Origin: Cytobacillus gottheilii | Lineage (GTDB): Bacteria; Bacillota; Bacilli; Bacillales; Cytobacillaceae | Direction: 5' to 3' | Assembly: GCF_900166665.1 (NCBI RefSeq) | Contig: NZ_LT800494.1 | Coordinates: 3,556,061 to 3,620,060 of the forward strand | Length of the DNA: 64,000 bases | In this document: one piece after another, positions 53,477 through 62,310 of the stretch | Layout: every line of letters starts with the position of its first letter | Numbering within the stretch: position 1 is the stretch's first letter | Notes under the pieces: model-generated | What the model saw: only the letters and a program-made list of their open reading frames with translations | Database searches by the model: none | Told to the model about the DNA's origin: nothing | Position numbers and translations under genes: made by a program

Positions 53477-53501
53477 AAACAGCTGCCTCATCGACAGCTG
53501 C
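53477..53501 (-). terminator. Terminator of the histidine kinase operon
   Basis: Minus strand: GCAGCTGT-CGATGAG-GCAGCTGT followed by TTTTATTTT. The arms repeat CAGCTG, itself palindromic; a GGCAGCTGT tail matches the terminator family of this window. Confidence 0.65.
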
Positions 53502-53544
53502 ATTTGTCCATCTATTATGATTTTGGTTCAAAGAGCCTGTCCCC

Positions 53545-54459
53545 TTAACCCACCTTCCATTTCTTAAAATAAACCGAAAGAACAAACTCATTTCCCTGAA
53601 CATCAGCCACTACTTTCCCGCCTTGCTGTTCGGCAAGCTGCTGTACAATATGCAGTCCTAAACCAAGATGGGTGCCGGTTCTGCTTTGGTCTAACCGAAA
53701 TGTTCGATTAAAGATCATTTCAAGCTCAGCACTATTTATTGCGTCAACGTCATTTACTGCCTTTAACACAACGTAATCATCTGCTTCGGCTATTGTAATG
53801 GTAAAATAACTTTTTGCATAAGTAAGCGCATTATGAATGATGTTGGTAATCATACGAACAGTTGCTTTTTGGTCAGCCGAAATCGGAGAGACGACGGCTT
53901 CTTTTATATCTACCTTTAATTGTTTCTTCTCAAAATCATCATAAAACAAAAGCATGGTATCCACGAATGATTGATCCAGCAATTGCTTTTCTATGTTCAG
54001 CTTTTTGTCTGAAGAATGCAGCTGTGAAAGTTCATAGAATAAATCTACAATCATGGTGAGATTTTCAATTTTCTTCTGAATAATTGTTAAGAATTCCTTT
54101 CTTTCCTCTTCAGGTAAAGACGGATCTGTTAATAACTCTGAAAACCCCTTGATTGATGTGATAGGGGTTCGCAGATCATGAGAGATGTTGGTGATTTCTT
54201 GTCTTAGTTCCAATTCTCTTCTTTCGACAGACTGTTGATTCTGTTTGTATAGATGAATAAGCTGGTTGATTTTCGCAGCAAATTTCGCCAGGTTTTTATT
54301 GTGGGTATTGGTGCGGACTAATTCATTTGTCCCGAAATGTTCGTTTATTTCCTCTAATTGCTTCGTCATCCTTCTGATATCCCAATGAAACAGCAGAAGC
54401 ATGACGACCGCAGCAATCAGCAGGAAGGCCAAGATGCTTATGATCAACCAGCTGCTCAC
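53545..54459 (-). CDS. Sensor histidine kinase
   Basis: 304 residues, GTG start 54459 behind GAGGATGAATAAAA. One membrane helix (3-25) and a short linker with no external sensing domain, then the H-box ISHDLRTPITS with H94, N-box NIIHNALTYAK, and GTHLGLGLHIVQQ ATP lid. This 'intramembrane-like' short sensor type commonly works with an ABC transporter in bacitracin/lantibiotic-type resistance modules. It is the last of four co-oriented genes (regulator, ATPase, permease, kinase). Confidence 0.9.
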   Translation of the reverse strand: MSSWLIISILAFLLIAAVVMLLLFHWDIRRMTKQLEEINEHFGTNELVRTNTHNKNLAKFAAKINQLIHLYKQNQQSVERRELELRQEITNISHDLRTPITSIKGFSELLTDPSLPEEERKEFLTIIQKKIENLTMIVDLFYELSQLHSSDKKLNIEKQLLDQSFVDTMLLFYDDFEKKQLKVDIKEAVVSPISADQKATVRMITNIIHNALTYAKSYFTITIAEADDYVVLKAVNDVDAINSAELEMIFNRTFRLDQSRTGTHLGLGLHIVQQLAEQQGGKVVADVQGNEFVLSVYFKKWKVG

Positions 54460-54479
54460 TTTTATTCATCCTCTCATCA

Positions 54480-55229
54480 TCAATCGATGTTTTGTTTTGC
54501 GAACATGCTTGCTCCAATTAGTAATGCAGCCAGTGATAGGACCAAGCCGACGATCCAATACTGGATACCTAATTGAGGTGCACCATTCACGAAGCTCATT
54601 AAATTATCATTCAGCAGTGTATCTGGCGCGTATTTATATACCTCGTCTAAGGCTGCAAACGGACGGAGTAAAAACCGCAGCAAATCTCCTAATATAGCAA
54701 AAATCAATAACATTACAATAATGATATAAACGTCTCCTACTTTCAGCATTTTCAGCGTATGACCCAGGAAAAAACCACTGAGCACGATTGGAATCATATT
54801 AACGCTTGCGATTAAAAAATTTCTGACTGCATCTGGTTCATGTGTCAGCAGATTATCCCCTAAAAGAAGCATGAAACCCATGCCAACTAAGCATATCAAT
54901 AGAAAATATCCTAGAGTAAGAATCAGCTTTGACCAAAAAATAGTATTCCGCGAGATCCCAAAAGAAATCGATTGCTTAATTAAGGACCGATCTTTCCCAG
55001 TAAGGGCCATATTATAAAGAAGCCCAATAATGATAATAAATAGCCCTGCTGCCGTAACATTTGAATAAAAGAATCGATCTGTTGCATAAGGGAAATTTGC
55101 TTCATTTTCACCCAAAAAATATAGGACCCCAGCAGCAAAGGCAATCAGAATATAACAAAGTATGCCCGTTAAATGAAGACCTTTTTTGCGCAGCAAACGG
55201 TAATATTCACTTTTCATATAATTAATCAT
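54480..55229 (-). CDS. ABC transporter permease (ABC-2 type)
   Basis: 249 residues, six hydrophobic segments (about 17-35, 52-70, 93-118, 128-150, 160-182, 218-242). No large extracellular domain, so unlike BceB; it resembles the lantibiotic-immunity or YcbO-type permeases. Overlaps the ATPase gene by 8 bases. It would be the membrane part of the exporter. Confidence 0.8.
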   Translation of the reverse strand: MINYMKSEYYRLLRKKGLHLTGILCYILIAFAAGVLYFLGENEANFPYATDRFFYSNVTAAGLFIIIIGLLYNMALTGKDRSLIKQSISFGISRNTIFWSKLILTLGYFLLICLVGMGFMLLLGDNLLTHEPDAVRNFLIASVNMIPIVLSGFFLGHTLKMLKVGDVYIIIVMLLIFAILGDLLRFLLRPFAALDEVYKYAPDTLLNDNLMSFVNGAPQLGIQYWIVGLVLSLAALLIGASMFAKQNID

Positions 55230-56139
55230 GCTGATCGCCTCCCACTAATCCTAAGAAGTATTCCTCAAGATCCAGTGTTTTGATGCTGAACTGCTTCACC
55301 AGCACACCATTTTCAACTAACAAGCGATTAAGTTTTCCACTGTTCTCCACATGATTTTGAATCGCAATTTCGTGATTAGGAAGGACTTTCAATTGAATGT
55401 TAGCATACGCCCGCTCCAATAATTGGACTGCTTTAGCTGAATCGTCTACTGTGACCAGAATTTGTTTTTTACTCTTCTCTTCCAGTAACGCTCTGCTCAA
55501 ATCCTCAACAATAGCGCCATTTTTGATAAAAACAAAACGGCTTGCCAGCAAATTCAATTCAGTTAAAATATGACTGGAAATCAGAATCGTTATTTGATTT
55601 TCCTGATTTAGCTTCTTCAATAACTGGCGAATTTCCATGATTCCTTCTACATCCAAACCATTAATTGGCTCATCAAGCACTAAACAATCGGGATTGCCTA
55701 AAAGACAAAGTGCAATGCCTAAACGCTGCTTCATGCCCATGGAATAGTCTCTAAATCTTTTTTTCTTTTCTTGCTTTAAACCAACAATCTCCAAAACTTC
55801 ATAAACGCGGTTTTTGTCCACGATCCCTCTTTGAATCCGAAAATACTCCAGGTTTTGCAATGCCGTAAAATCCGGGAAGAATGCTGGTGTTTCTACCATA
55901 AAAGCAATTCTTCTTTTCGCTTTTTCCAGCTCTCTGCCCGATTTTCCAAACAAATGAATCTCACCGGACGACGGCATTTGCTGACCAGCCAGAATTTTAA
56001 AAAACGTCGATTTGCCCGCCCCGTTTTTTCCAATTAGTGCACAAATCTCACCTTTTTTTAATGAGAAGTCCAGAGGTTTAAGAACAATTTCGTTCTTAAA
56101 TTTTTTCGTCAATTGATACGTCTGTATAATTGCATCCAT
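55222..56139 (-). CDS. ABC transporter ATPase
   Basis: 305 residues from ATG 56139, chosen because AAAGGAGTCAAAAAGC precedes it. The frame is open upstream to 56280, but that part runs into repeats and is not conserved. Walker A GKNGAGKST, signature YSMGMKQR, Walker B LVLDEPINGLD, H-loop SSHILTEL. BcrA/NatA-type export ATPase with a C-terminal extension (about 220-305). First of the transporter genes; expected to be controlled by the response regulator gene that lies upstream. Confidence 0.9.
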   Translation of the reverse strand: MDAIIQTYQLTKKFKNEIVLKPLDFSLKKGEICALIGKNGAGKSTFFKILAGQQMPSSGEIHLFGKSGRELEKAKRRIAFMVETPAFFPDFTALQNLEYFRIQRGIVDKNRVYEVLEIVGLKQEKKKRFRDYSMGMKQRLGIALCLLGNPDCLVLDEPINGLDVEGIMEIRQLLKKLNQENQITILISSHILTELNLLASRFVFIKNGAIVEDLSRALLEEKSKKQILVTVDDSAKAVQLLERAYANIQLKVLPNHEIAIQNHVENSGKLNRLLVENGVLVKQFSIKTLDLEEYFLGLVGGDQHD

Positions 56140-56211
56140 GCTTTTTGACTCCTTTACTAAATGTTCTACTCTTAGTTTAGCTGAGAAGTCTTTAAAAACC
56201 TTTAAGCAAAA

Positions 56212-56232
56212 CATAAAGAAATCATAAAGAAA
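56212..56232 (-). promoter_or_regulatory. Direct repeat, possible response-regulator site
   Basis: CATAAAGAAA at 56212-56221 and 56223-56232, 11 bp apart (about one helical turn), 73 to 93 bases upstream of ATG 56139. OmpR-type regulators bind such direct repeats. However, CATAAAGAAA also ends each 126-bp unit next to it, so the second half-site may simply be repeat sequence. Confidence 0.4.
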
Positions 56233-56233
56233 T

Positions 56234-56580
56234 GTGGAAGGCGCTCGCCCAGGGGCGACAAGCTTAAGGCAAGCTGGCATAAAGGTCGGTCTTTGACCTT
56301 TAGGACAGATTGACTTAAGACCTCGAGCCCCTAGCGCCTGGAGCTAGACATAAAGAAAAGCGGAAGGCGCTCGCCCAGGGACGACAAGCTTAAGACTAGC
56401 TGGCATAAAGGTTGTTCTTTAACCTTTAGGACAGATTGGCTTAAGACCTCGAGTCCCTAGCGCCTGGAGCTAGACATAAAGAAAAGCGGAAGGCGCTCGC
56501 CCAGGGACGACAAGCTTAAGACTGGAGAGATTGGCTTAAGACCTCGAATCCCCAGGGCCTGGAGCTAGACATAAAGAAAA
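56234..56580. repeat. Three tandem 126-bp palindromic repeats
   Basis: Units begin at 56234, 56360 and 56486 (GCGGAAGGCGCTCGCCCAGG); the third is about 95 bp with an internal deletion. Within a unit GGCGCTCGCCCAGGG and CTTAAG on the left face CTTAAG and CCCTAGCGCCTGG on the right, so each can fold as a long hairpin. Each ends GACATAAAGAAAAG. No coding capacity; widespread type in Bacillaceae intergenic DNA. Confidence 0.85.
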
Positions 56581-56607
56581 CGGAAGTCCCTTTTTCAGTT
56601 TTCCAGG

Positions 56608-57288
56608 TCAAACAAACATGAATCCAACTCCCCAAACGGTTTTAATGTATTCTGCATCCGTCACTTCCGCTATTTTCTTGCGCAGGTTCGAAACGTGAAC
56701 GCTGACTGTATTATCGTCTCCATAGTAGGTTCCTTTCCAGATGCTTTCATAGATCTCCTTTTTGGATAGCGCACGCTCTGGATTGTTCACAAAGAATGTT
56801 AAAAGATCAAATTCAGCGTTCGTGAGATGTAATTCCTTTTCATTTAAATTGACCGATCTTTTTTCTGTATGAATTTTAAGCTCCCGCCATTCCAATTCTG
56901 CTGACTTATGCGGATTAAATCCAGCCTTTCGTAATTGAACCTCAATTCGAGCCATTACTTCTTCCTGGTTAAACGGCTTCGTTATGTAATCATCTGCACC
57001 CATTTTCAAGACTTTCACTTTATCCTCAACGTCTACTTTTGCGGAAATTATGATGATCGGAATGGAACTATTTGCCCTGACTTCCGTTAACAGTTCCTCG
57101 CCGCTTTTTCCAGGCAGCATCAAATCCAGCAGTATTAAATCAAAGGTATTGTTTTGCAGCTGCAGCATCCCTTCTGTTCCAGAAAAAGCCGCAACCGGCA
57201 CCATCTGTGATTTCTTCAAAATCACACTCAGCAGCCTGCTGATCTCTTGATCGTCTTCAATTATTAAAATTCTTTTACCTGCGTTCAT
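56608..57288 (-). CDS. OmpR/PhoB-family response regulator
   Basis: 226 residues. Receiver domain with acidic pocket EDD (11-13), phospho-acceptor D55 (LLDLMLPG) and K104 (ITKPF); C-terminal winged helix from about 130 (LTNAEFDLLTFFVNNPERAL, SVHVSNLRKKI). It pairs with the histidine kinase at 53.5 kb and presumably controls the ABC genes in between. Separated from them by about 470 bp of repeats, so possibly transcribed independently. Confidence 0.92.
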   Translation of the reverse strand: MNAGKRILIIEDDQEISRLLSVILKKSQMVPVAAFSGTEGMLQLQNNTFDLILLDLMLPGKSGEELLTEVRANSSIPIIIISAKVDVEDKVKVLKMGADDYITKPFNQEEVMARIEVQLRKAGFNPHKSAELEWRELKIHTEKRSVNLNEKELHLTNAEFDLLTFFVNNPERALSKKEIYESIWKGTYYGDDNTVSVHVSNLRKKIAEVTDAEYIKTVWGVGFMFV

Positions 57289-57437
57289 TTGATCACCTGT
57301 TTTTTTATCCTATTTTAATTGAGTTCCTTTGAAATTTACTTGATAGTTCTGTTAAAAGTTTCAACCCACTTATTTGAATCGGAACCGAATAATTTAATCA
57401 ATATAACAAATATTAACATTAATTAATCAGGAGGTGT

Positions 57438-57914
57438 ATGATCATCAAAAAATTGTTTCTAAGTTTCTTTACATTATTTCTGCTATCCTTTTTCTCAACG
57501 ACATCTGCAGGAGCTTTAACATTCGAAAAATTACCGCTTGCTCAAAAATCACAGCAATGGTCTGTTCAAGTTGAAGAAGCATCTATGGAGAAGGAGTTAG
57601 CACAGCCAGAGAAAGGAAAGTTTCATACGTATTCGTTAAAGATTAATAAGATTGGTGAGGATGTCGATTCGGTTCAGGTGTATTTATATCGAAATGAACC
57701 AAATTCGAATACAAGGTTCTCTCTTGTAAGCTGTCCGCCGAGCGCGCCCTGCAGTAAGGAAGATTCTGAGTTGGCCAAGCAAATGAATGACGGACATCCT
57801 TATCTTTTTAGCAATTTTCTATTAGCTGAAAAAGCAACAGAACTGGAAGTGGAAATTGTTTGGACTGGTAATAAGGAAGGCAGGCTAATGAAAGAGACGT
57901 TTATTTTCAAATAA
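57438..57914 (+). CDS. Secreted protein, unknown
   Basis: 158 residues. Sec signal peptide (about 1-26, LFLSFFTLFLLSFFSTTSAG with AGA cleavage region). The mature part is beta-rich, with VSCPPSAPCSKEDSE, whose two Cys could form a disulfide. AGGAGGTGT precedes ATG 57438. No family recognised. Divergent from the response regulator gene. Confidence 0.6.
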   Translation: MIIKKLFLSFFTLFLLSFFSTTSAGALTFEKLPLAQKSQQWSVQVEEASMEKELAQPEKGKFHTYSLKINKIGEDVDSVQVYLYRNEPNSNTRFSLVSCPPSAPCSKEDSELAKQMNDGHPYLFSNFLLAEKATELEVEIVWTGNKEGRLMKETFIFK

Positions 57915-57964
57915 ACAATCGTGCAAAAACAGATGATGGTGAAGATTTTTGATTTCCATAATAA

Positions 57965-57992
57965 AAACCTCCTATTATTAAAACAGGAGGTC
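57965..57992. terminator. Bidirectional terminator
   Basis: AACCTCCT...AGGAGGT stem with A/T-rich loop, followed by TTTTTAT on the minus strand. Shared by the converging genes ending at 57914 and 57998. Confidence 0.75.
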
Positions 57993-57997
57993 CTTCT

Positions 57998-58594
57998 CTA
58001 CCTCGGCAGCGTAAACAATCCCTTCATTTCACTATAAGTTCCAGCGAGTCTGCCCAAAGGATTAAGCTTCTCAAGGTTCACTTTGTAATTTCCTAGGTAA
58101 TAGTCATCTTGAATATGATAATGAATCATTTGACCAATAATGAGGTGGTCGGTGCCAAGCGGAATGATTTGGTCGAGTTTGCATTCCATTTGAATTGGGG
58201 CTTCTTTTACCCTTTTAGGCTTTACAGTCACGCTATCAATCGCGGTTAAGCCTGCTGCTTCAAATTCGTTTACATGCGGCTGCAGATTTTCAGCGCTTTT
58301 TTGCATTTCGTTTCCAAGTTCAGCTGTAACCACATTGATCACAAACTCTTTTTGTGTACGGATATTGGCCAGTGTATCTTTTACAGTGCCTTCTCTTTCT
58401 CCCACACCAGGTCCGACAGAAATACAAAGCATTGGCGGGTTGCGTGACGCAACTGTAAAAAAACTATAAGGTGCTAAGTTCAGGATGCCGGACTCTGAGA
58501 TGGTAGAAACCCATGCAATTGGCCGTGGTACGACCGAGCCGCTTAACAATTTATATACTTCTTTTTCTCCAACCTCTGAAGGATTTATTTCCAT
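57998..58594 (-). CDS. Flavin reductase-like (FMN-binding split barrel) protein
   Basis: 198 residues from ATG 58594 (MEINPSEVGEKEVYKLLSGS), with AAGGAAG 8 bases upstream; ATG 58600 is too close to it. VVPRPIAWVSTISESGILNL and APYSFFTVASRNPPMLCISV are the FMN-binding strands of the flavin reductase/HpaC-like family. It may supply reduced flavin or act as an FMN oxidoreductase. Last gene in the minus-strand catabolic-looking cluster, 19 bases after the MFS gene. Confidence 0.85.
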   Translation of the reverse strand: MEINPSEVGEKEVYKLLSGSVVPRPIAWVSTISESGILNLAPYSFFTVASRNPPMLCISVGPGVGEREGTVKDTLANIRTQKEFVINVVTAELGNEMQKSAENLQPHVNEFEAAGLTAIDSVTVKPKRVKEAPIQMECKLDQIIPLGTDHLIIGQMIHYHIQDDYYLGNYKVNLEKLNPLGRLAGTYSEMKGLFTLPR

Positions 58595-58613
58595 GTGCAT
58601 ATCTTCCTTTCTA

Positions 58614-59861
58614 TTAAAACATTTCGACACGATTCCTTTTAATTATTATGGACAAGTAAAAGAGCATAAAAAACACAATAATCATTAATCCGGTAATGAA
58701 CAACCAGCCAAACATAAAATTCCCTGTCTTATCGACCATAAACCCAAACAGTGGCGGAACAATCATCACGCCCATTGAACCAAACATTAAACTCACTCCG
58801 CTGGCTATACCGGCTTGCTGTACTGGTACAATTTCACTGGCCAGGTTCATCCATATGCCATTAAAACCTGAAACAGAAAAGCCAAACAACATGATAATCG
58901 GCACTAGCAAGGTGAAGCTCGCACTTGGAAGCAGCGCCACAATTGTACTTGAAATGGCTGTTAAGACTGAAATGATCAGTAAAATGACGATCCTATTACC
59001 TTTAAATATATAATCACTAATCATTCCCCACGCTATCCGGCCCAATGTGCCGCTAATTTCTGAAATGACAAATAGAACTCCTGCCAAAACGAGTGAAATG
59101 CCGAACTTTTCATAGGCAAAGAGAACCAGATATGTGTTTAAACAAATTTGTGAACCATTCAAACCGATTGCACTAAAACTAACGAGCAAAAGTTGTTTAT
59201 TTTTCATCAATCCGAACATGGATTTATAAAAGTCAGTCAGACCGTGAGTTTCTTCAGATTTCTTTTCCTTTGCGGGATCTCGGTATAATCCATAAGAAAC
59301 AAACCCGCTGATGATTAAAAGTACACATGCAGCCAGCAATACAAATCTCCAGCCGTAATCCACACTTAATGGAAGCAAAATAAAGCCTGCTAGAGCAGAC
59401 CCTGCAGTCACTCCTGTTTGCTTGATCCCCATCGCTGTGCCGCGCTGCTTTATGGTAAACCAATCGATAATGCCTCGATTGGTAATTGGATGCATCGCCC
59501 CATAGCCCATACCGCCAATCATGACAAGAAAAAGGATTAGCCAGAACTGCACTGTAAACGTCATCAATAAGAAGCCAACTCCCAGAAAAATCGCAGCCAT
59601 TACCAATAAACTTCGGGATCCAAATCGGTCTGTTAAAAAGCCTGCTGGAACGGAGATGATTGCCTGACCGAAAAAGAGAGCCGCCGGCAGCATCCCAATT
59701 TGCGATTTCGTTAACGAAAGATCCTCGCCTATGAGTGCACCAAGCGGCCCGATACTACGTCCGACAAAAGCGATTAAGAGCTGAGCCATCAGCAAAAACA
59801 ATAGCATACGCCATGGCTCAGAAAGAATCGCTTCCCCCTGTTTTCCTTTCAAATTAGACAT
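58614..59861 (-). CDS. MFS transporter, anion/organic acid type
   Basis: 415 residues, twelve helices. GFLTDRFGSRSLLVMAAIFL is motif A; MHPITNRGIIDWFTIKQRGT and AMGIKQTGVTAGSALAGF resemble the NNP/ACS families that take up organic anions. Co-oriented with the symporter and leuCD genes, so an organic acid substrate is plausible (inference). Confidence 0.82.
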   Translation of the reverse strand: MSNLKGKQGEAILSEPWRMLLFLLMAQLLIAFVGRSIGPLGALIGEDLSLTKSQIGMLPAALFFGQAIISVPAGFLTDRFGSRSLLVMAAIFLGVGFLLMTFTVQFWLILFLVMIGGMGYGAMHPITNRGIIDWFTIKQRGTAMGIKQTGVTAGSALAGFILLPLSVDYGWRFVLLAACVLLIISGFVSYGLYRDPAKEKKSEETHGLTDFYKSMFGLMKNKQLLLVSFSAIGLNGSQICLNTYLVLFAYEKFGISLVLAGVLFVISEISGTLGRIAWGMISDYIFKGNRIVILLIISVLTAISSTIVALLPSASFTLLVPIIMLFGFSVSGFNGIWMNLASEIVPVQQAGIASGVSLMFGSMGVMIVPPLFGFMVDKTGNFMFGWLFITGLMIIVFFMLFYLSIIIKRNRVEMF

Positions 59862-59914
59862 GTTTTACCGCCTCTTTTATCCGCAGTTTTGCTGTCCTCA
59901 TTGGAATGGATGAA

Positions 59915-61426
59915 TTATTGAGGCAAATTCACTGCATTCATATCTTCCTCAAGGATCGGATCCTTTTTCACTGACGGAGCTGTTAAGTAGGAGCCTGCTA
60001 TACAAATGACAAAATTCAGTGCAAGGCCAATAACTCCTCCATGAATGCCAAAGATGGTTTTGTTTCCAGTAAAGGTAAGGATTCCAGCCAGAAGTGCTCC
60101 AAATAACATTCCCCAGAAGACGGCTTTGTTGTTTAAGCGCTTCCAATAGAGTCCAAGTACAAAGGCAGGGAAAACTTGAACTAGCAGCTCAAACTTCAGC
60201 ACAAAGATTTCATACAGTGTCCCTGGCGGATTCCAGGCAATCCACAGCAATCCAAAAATGGCAATAATACCGACGATCTTTCCAACCATTACTTTGCGAT
60301 GCTCACTGGCACTTGGTTTAATAAATTTTCCATATACATCATTTGAAATTAATGATGAAAAGCTTAATAAAACCGAATCCGCCGTTGAAACAATTGCTGC
60401 GACAATGCCTCCAAAGAAGATAATCATAATCCAATAGAAGATTGGATTTATTGCAGCAATATCATTAGCCATTAATCCAACAAGCTGCTCAGAACCATCT
60501 CCAGTCAAACCAGGGTAAAGCGAAATTCCAATAATTCCTACAATGAACACTAAACCTGTTGTTAATAAGGGCATCCACGCCATACGTGCAAATGATTTCT
60601 TTAATGTCTTTTCACTTCTCGCCGCATAAATCCTTTGCACCGCATGAGGATATATACTCGCTCCCAAGCCTACGAGGATCAGCATACTGAACCAGTTGAT
60701 ATTCACTTCTGCAGCCGGGACCGCAATCTTAGCAGGCTCGTTTGCAGCAATATACTGCGTAATATCGCCAAAATTCCCACCAGCTAGATAGATTCCCCCA
60801 ATTACGAATGCAACGATCCCAATTAAAAGGACAATTCCTTGCATGACATCGGTAAAAGCAACCGCTTTCATTCCACCCATCCACTCATAAGCGAGCATAA
60901 CGAATACGAATGCCAGCACTGCATATTGATATGGAATGGTTCCGCCTGTCATGCCAGAAACCGCCTGACCGATTGCAACCAATTGTTCGAGCAGGTAATT
61001 TCCTAATCCCCAAAGCATTAGAAAAATCGCCAGCAGGGTTACACCTTTCGAGTTAAAGCGATGCTGCAGCCAGTCTGTTGGAGTGACAAAATTCCGCTTT
61101 TTTGCAATCACATATAACCTTGGTGCAAACAGTAAATATACTCCAATTATAATTGTCATAAACGAAATCGACTGCAGCCAGGAGAAGCCTGTTCGATAGG
61201 CTGTAGGAGCATAGCCAACGATTGTGTTACCGCTATATTGTGTTGCAAACAGGGTAAAAAACAGGGCAATTATTCCAAGGTTTTTTCCAGCTAAATAATA
61301 GCCTGAAAGACTTCCATGAATATCCTTCTGTCCCTTTCCTGAGAAATACCCAATCAAAAGCATGACAACCGCAAAAACGCTTAAGATAATGATGCCATCG
61401 CTGCCGGCAAATACTAACTCTTCCAT
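59915..61426 (-). CDS. Sodium:solute symporter (SSS family), YhjB-like
   Basis: 503 residues, about thirteen helices. SLSGYYLAGKNLGIIALFFT and the ATQYSGNTIVGYAPTAYRTG segment are SSS signatures. PanF/YhjB-like. A DUF3311 gene lies 2 bases upstream, the usual small partner. It imports an organic solute with Na+; the nearby LeuCD and CoA-transferase genes suggest a carboxylic acid. Confidence 0.88.
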   Translation of the reverse strand: MEELVFAGSDGIIILSVFAVVMLLIGYFSGKGQKDIHGSLSGYYLAGKNLGIIALFFTLFATQYSGNTIVGYAPTAYRTGFSWLQSISFMTIIIGVYLLFAPRLYVIAKKRNFVTPTDWLQHRFNSKGVTLLAIFLMLWGLGNYLLEQLVAIGQAVSGMTGGTIPYQYAVLAFVFVMLAYEWMGGMKAVAFTDVMQGIVLLIGIVAFVIGGIYLAGGNFGDITQYIAANEPAKIAVPAAEVNINWFSMLILVGLGASIYPHAVQRIYAARSEKTLKKSFARMAWMPLLTTGLVFIVGIIGISLYPGLTGDGSEQLVGLMANDIAAINPIFYWIMIIFFGGIVAAIVSTADSVLLSFSSLISNDVYGKFIKPSASEHRKVMVGKIVGIIAIFGLLWIAWNPPGTLYEIFVLKFELLVQVFPAFVLGLYWKRLNNKAVFWGMLFGALLAGILTFTGNKTIFGIHGGVIGLALNFVICIAGSYLTAPSVKKDPILEEDMNAVNLPQ

Positions 61427-61428
61427 CT

Positions 61429-61677
61429 CTAGACCTCCTCCCTTTTTGTTTCTTCCTCGTTTTCAACAATGTTCCACTGTGTCATGCATAGCCAGCTTAA
61501 ATACGCACTGAGAATCACCGAAAATACAAGAATAACAAAGCCCCAAAACGGAAATCCAAAAATATAAGGCTCCACCATAGAATCAGAGAAATACCACGGA
61601 ACATTTCCACACATAATAAGAACAAGAACAATCCAAATCCATTTTTTGCGAATCGGCTCTTTGATTTCCTTTTTCAT
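61429..61677 (-). CDS. DUF3311 small membrane protein, YhjC-like
   Basis: 82 residues, two helices (about 13-31 and 39-64), with the DUF3311 pattern GNVPWYFSDSMVEPYIFGFP and FWGFVILVF. It is the conserved partner of SSS symporters; probably an accessory subunit. GGAGATGTTGGG precedes ATG 61677. Confidence 0.85.
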   Translation of the reverse strand: MKKEIKEPIRKKWIWIVLVLIMCGNVPWYFSDSMVEPYIFGFPFWGFVILVFSVILSAYLSWLCMTQWNIVENEEETKREEV

Positions 61678-61707
61678 CCCAACATCTCCTTTTTTAAAAA
61701 CATTCAG

Positions 61708-62310
61708 TCAACTAATGCTAAAAAATACTTTATGCCGCTTTTCAAACTTCGCAATGTGGTTTACTTCCTTTAATGTAGCTCCGATTTCGTCCAAGCCTTC
61801 TAAAAGAAGCTGCTTGCGGTACGGAGCAATTTCGAATGATGCCTCAAAACCTTCATCATCTGTTATTATTTGACTCTCTAAATCCACGGAAAGTTTATAC
61901 TGGAGCTGCGATTCGGTTTTCTCAAACAATGACTGAATGATTTCTTCTGATAAGGTGATAGGTAGAATGCCATTTTTATAGCAATTATTGTGAAAAATAT
62001 CTGCAAAAGAAGGAGCTAGAATAACAGAGAACCCAAACTCTGCTAATGCCCACGGAGCGTGTTCTCTGGAGGAACCGCACCCAAAATTCTTCCTCGCAAG
62101 AAGAATCGGGGCCTTTTGATATGATTCTTTGTTCAATACAAAATCAGGATTTTCTTGCCCATTTTCATAACGCCAATCGTAAAAAAGAAATTGACCGAAA
62201 CCTGTGCGTTCAACCCTTTTTAAAAACTGCTTCGGAATAATTGCGTCTGTATCCACATTGGCTGCATCTAAAGGAGCTACTACTCCAGTGACTGTTGATA
62301 AGGATTGCAT
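61708..62310 (-). CDS. leuD: 3-isopropylmalate dehydratase small subunit (LeuD-type)
   Basis: 200 residues. [20 protein letters not shown] and the [13 protein letters not shown] active-site loop define the swivelling domain of the aconitase superfamily. It works with LeuC to isomerise a hydroxy-acid. It overlaps leuC by 31 bases. The setting (no leuA or leuB, but a CoA-transferase and transporters) leaves open that the pair acts on another 2-alkylmalate or citramalate-type substrate. Confidence 0.9.
   Translation of the reverse strand: MQSLSTVTGVVAPLDAANVDTDAIIPKQFLKRVERTGFGQFLFYDWRYENGQENPDFVLNKESYQKAPILLARKNFGCGSSREHAPWALAEFGFSVILAPSFADIFHNNCYKNGILPITLSEEIIQSLFEKTESQLQYKLSVDLESQIITDDEGFEASFEIAPYRKQLLLEGLDEIGATLKEVNHIAKFEKRHKVFFSIS

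Noticed and set aside
53404-53503. Longer ArsR start adding 33 residues
   Set aside because: Would translate through the terminator arm, both operator palindromes and the -35/-10 elements.
56139-56280. N-terminal extension of the ABC ATPase gene (47 residues)
   Set aside because: Runs through the promoter region and repeat sequence; a strong ribosome site precedes ATG 56139 instead.
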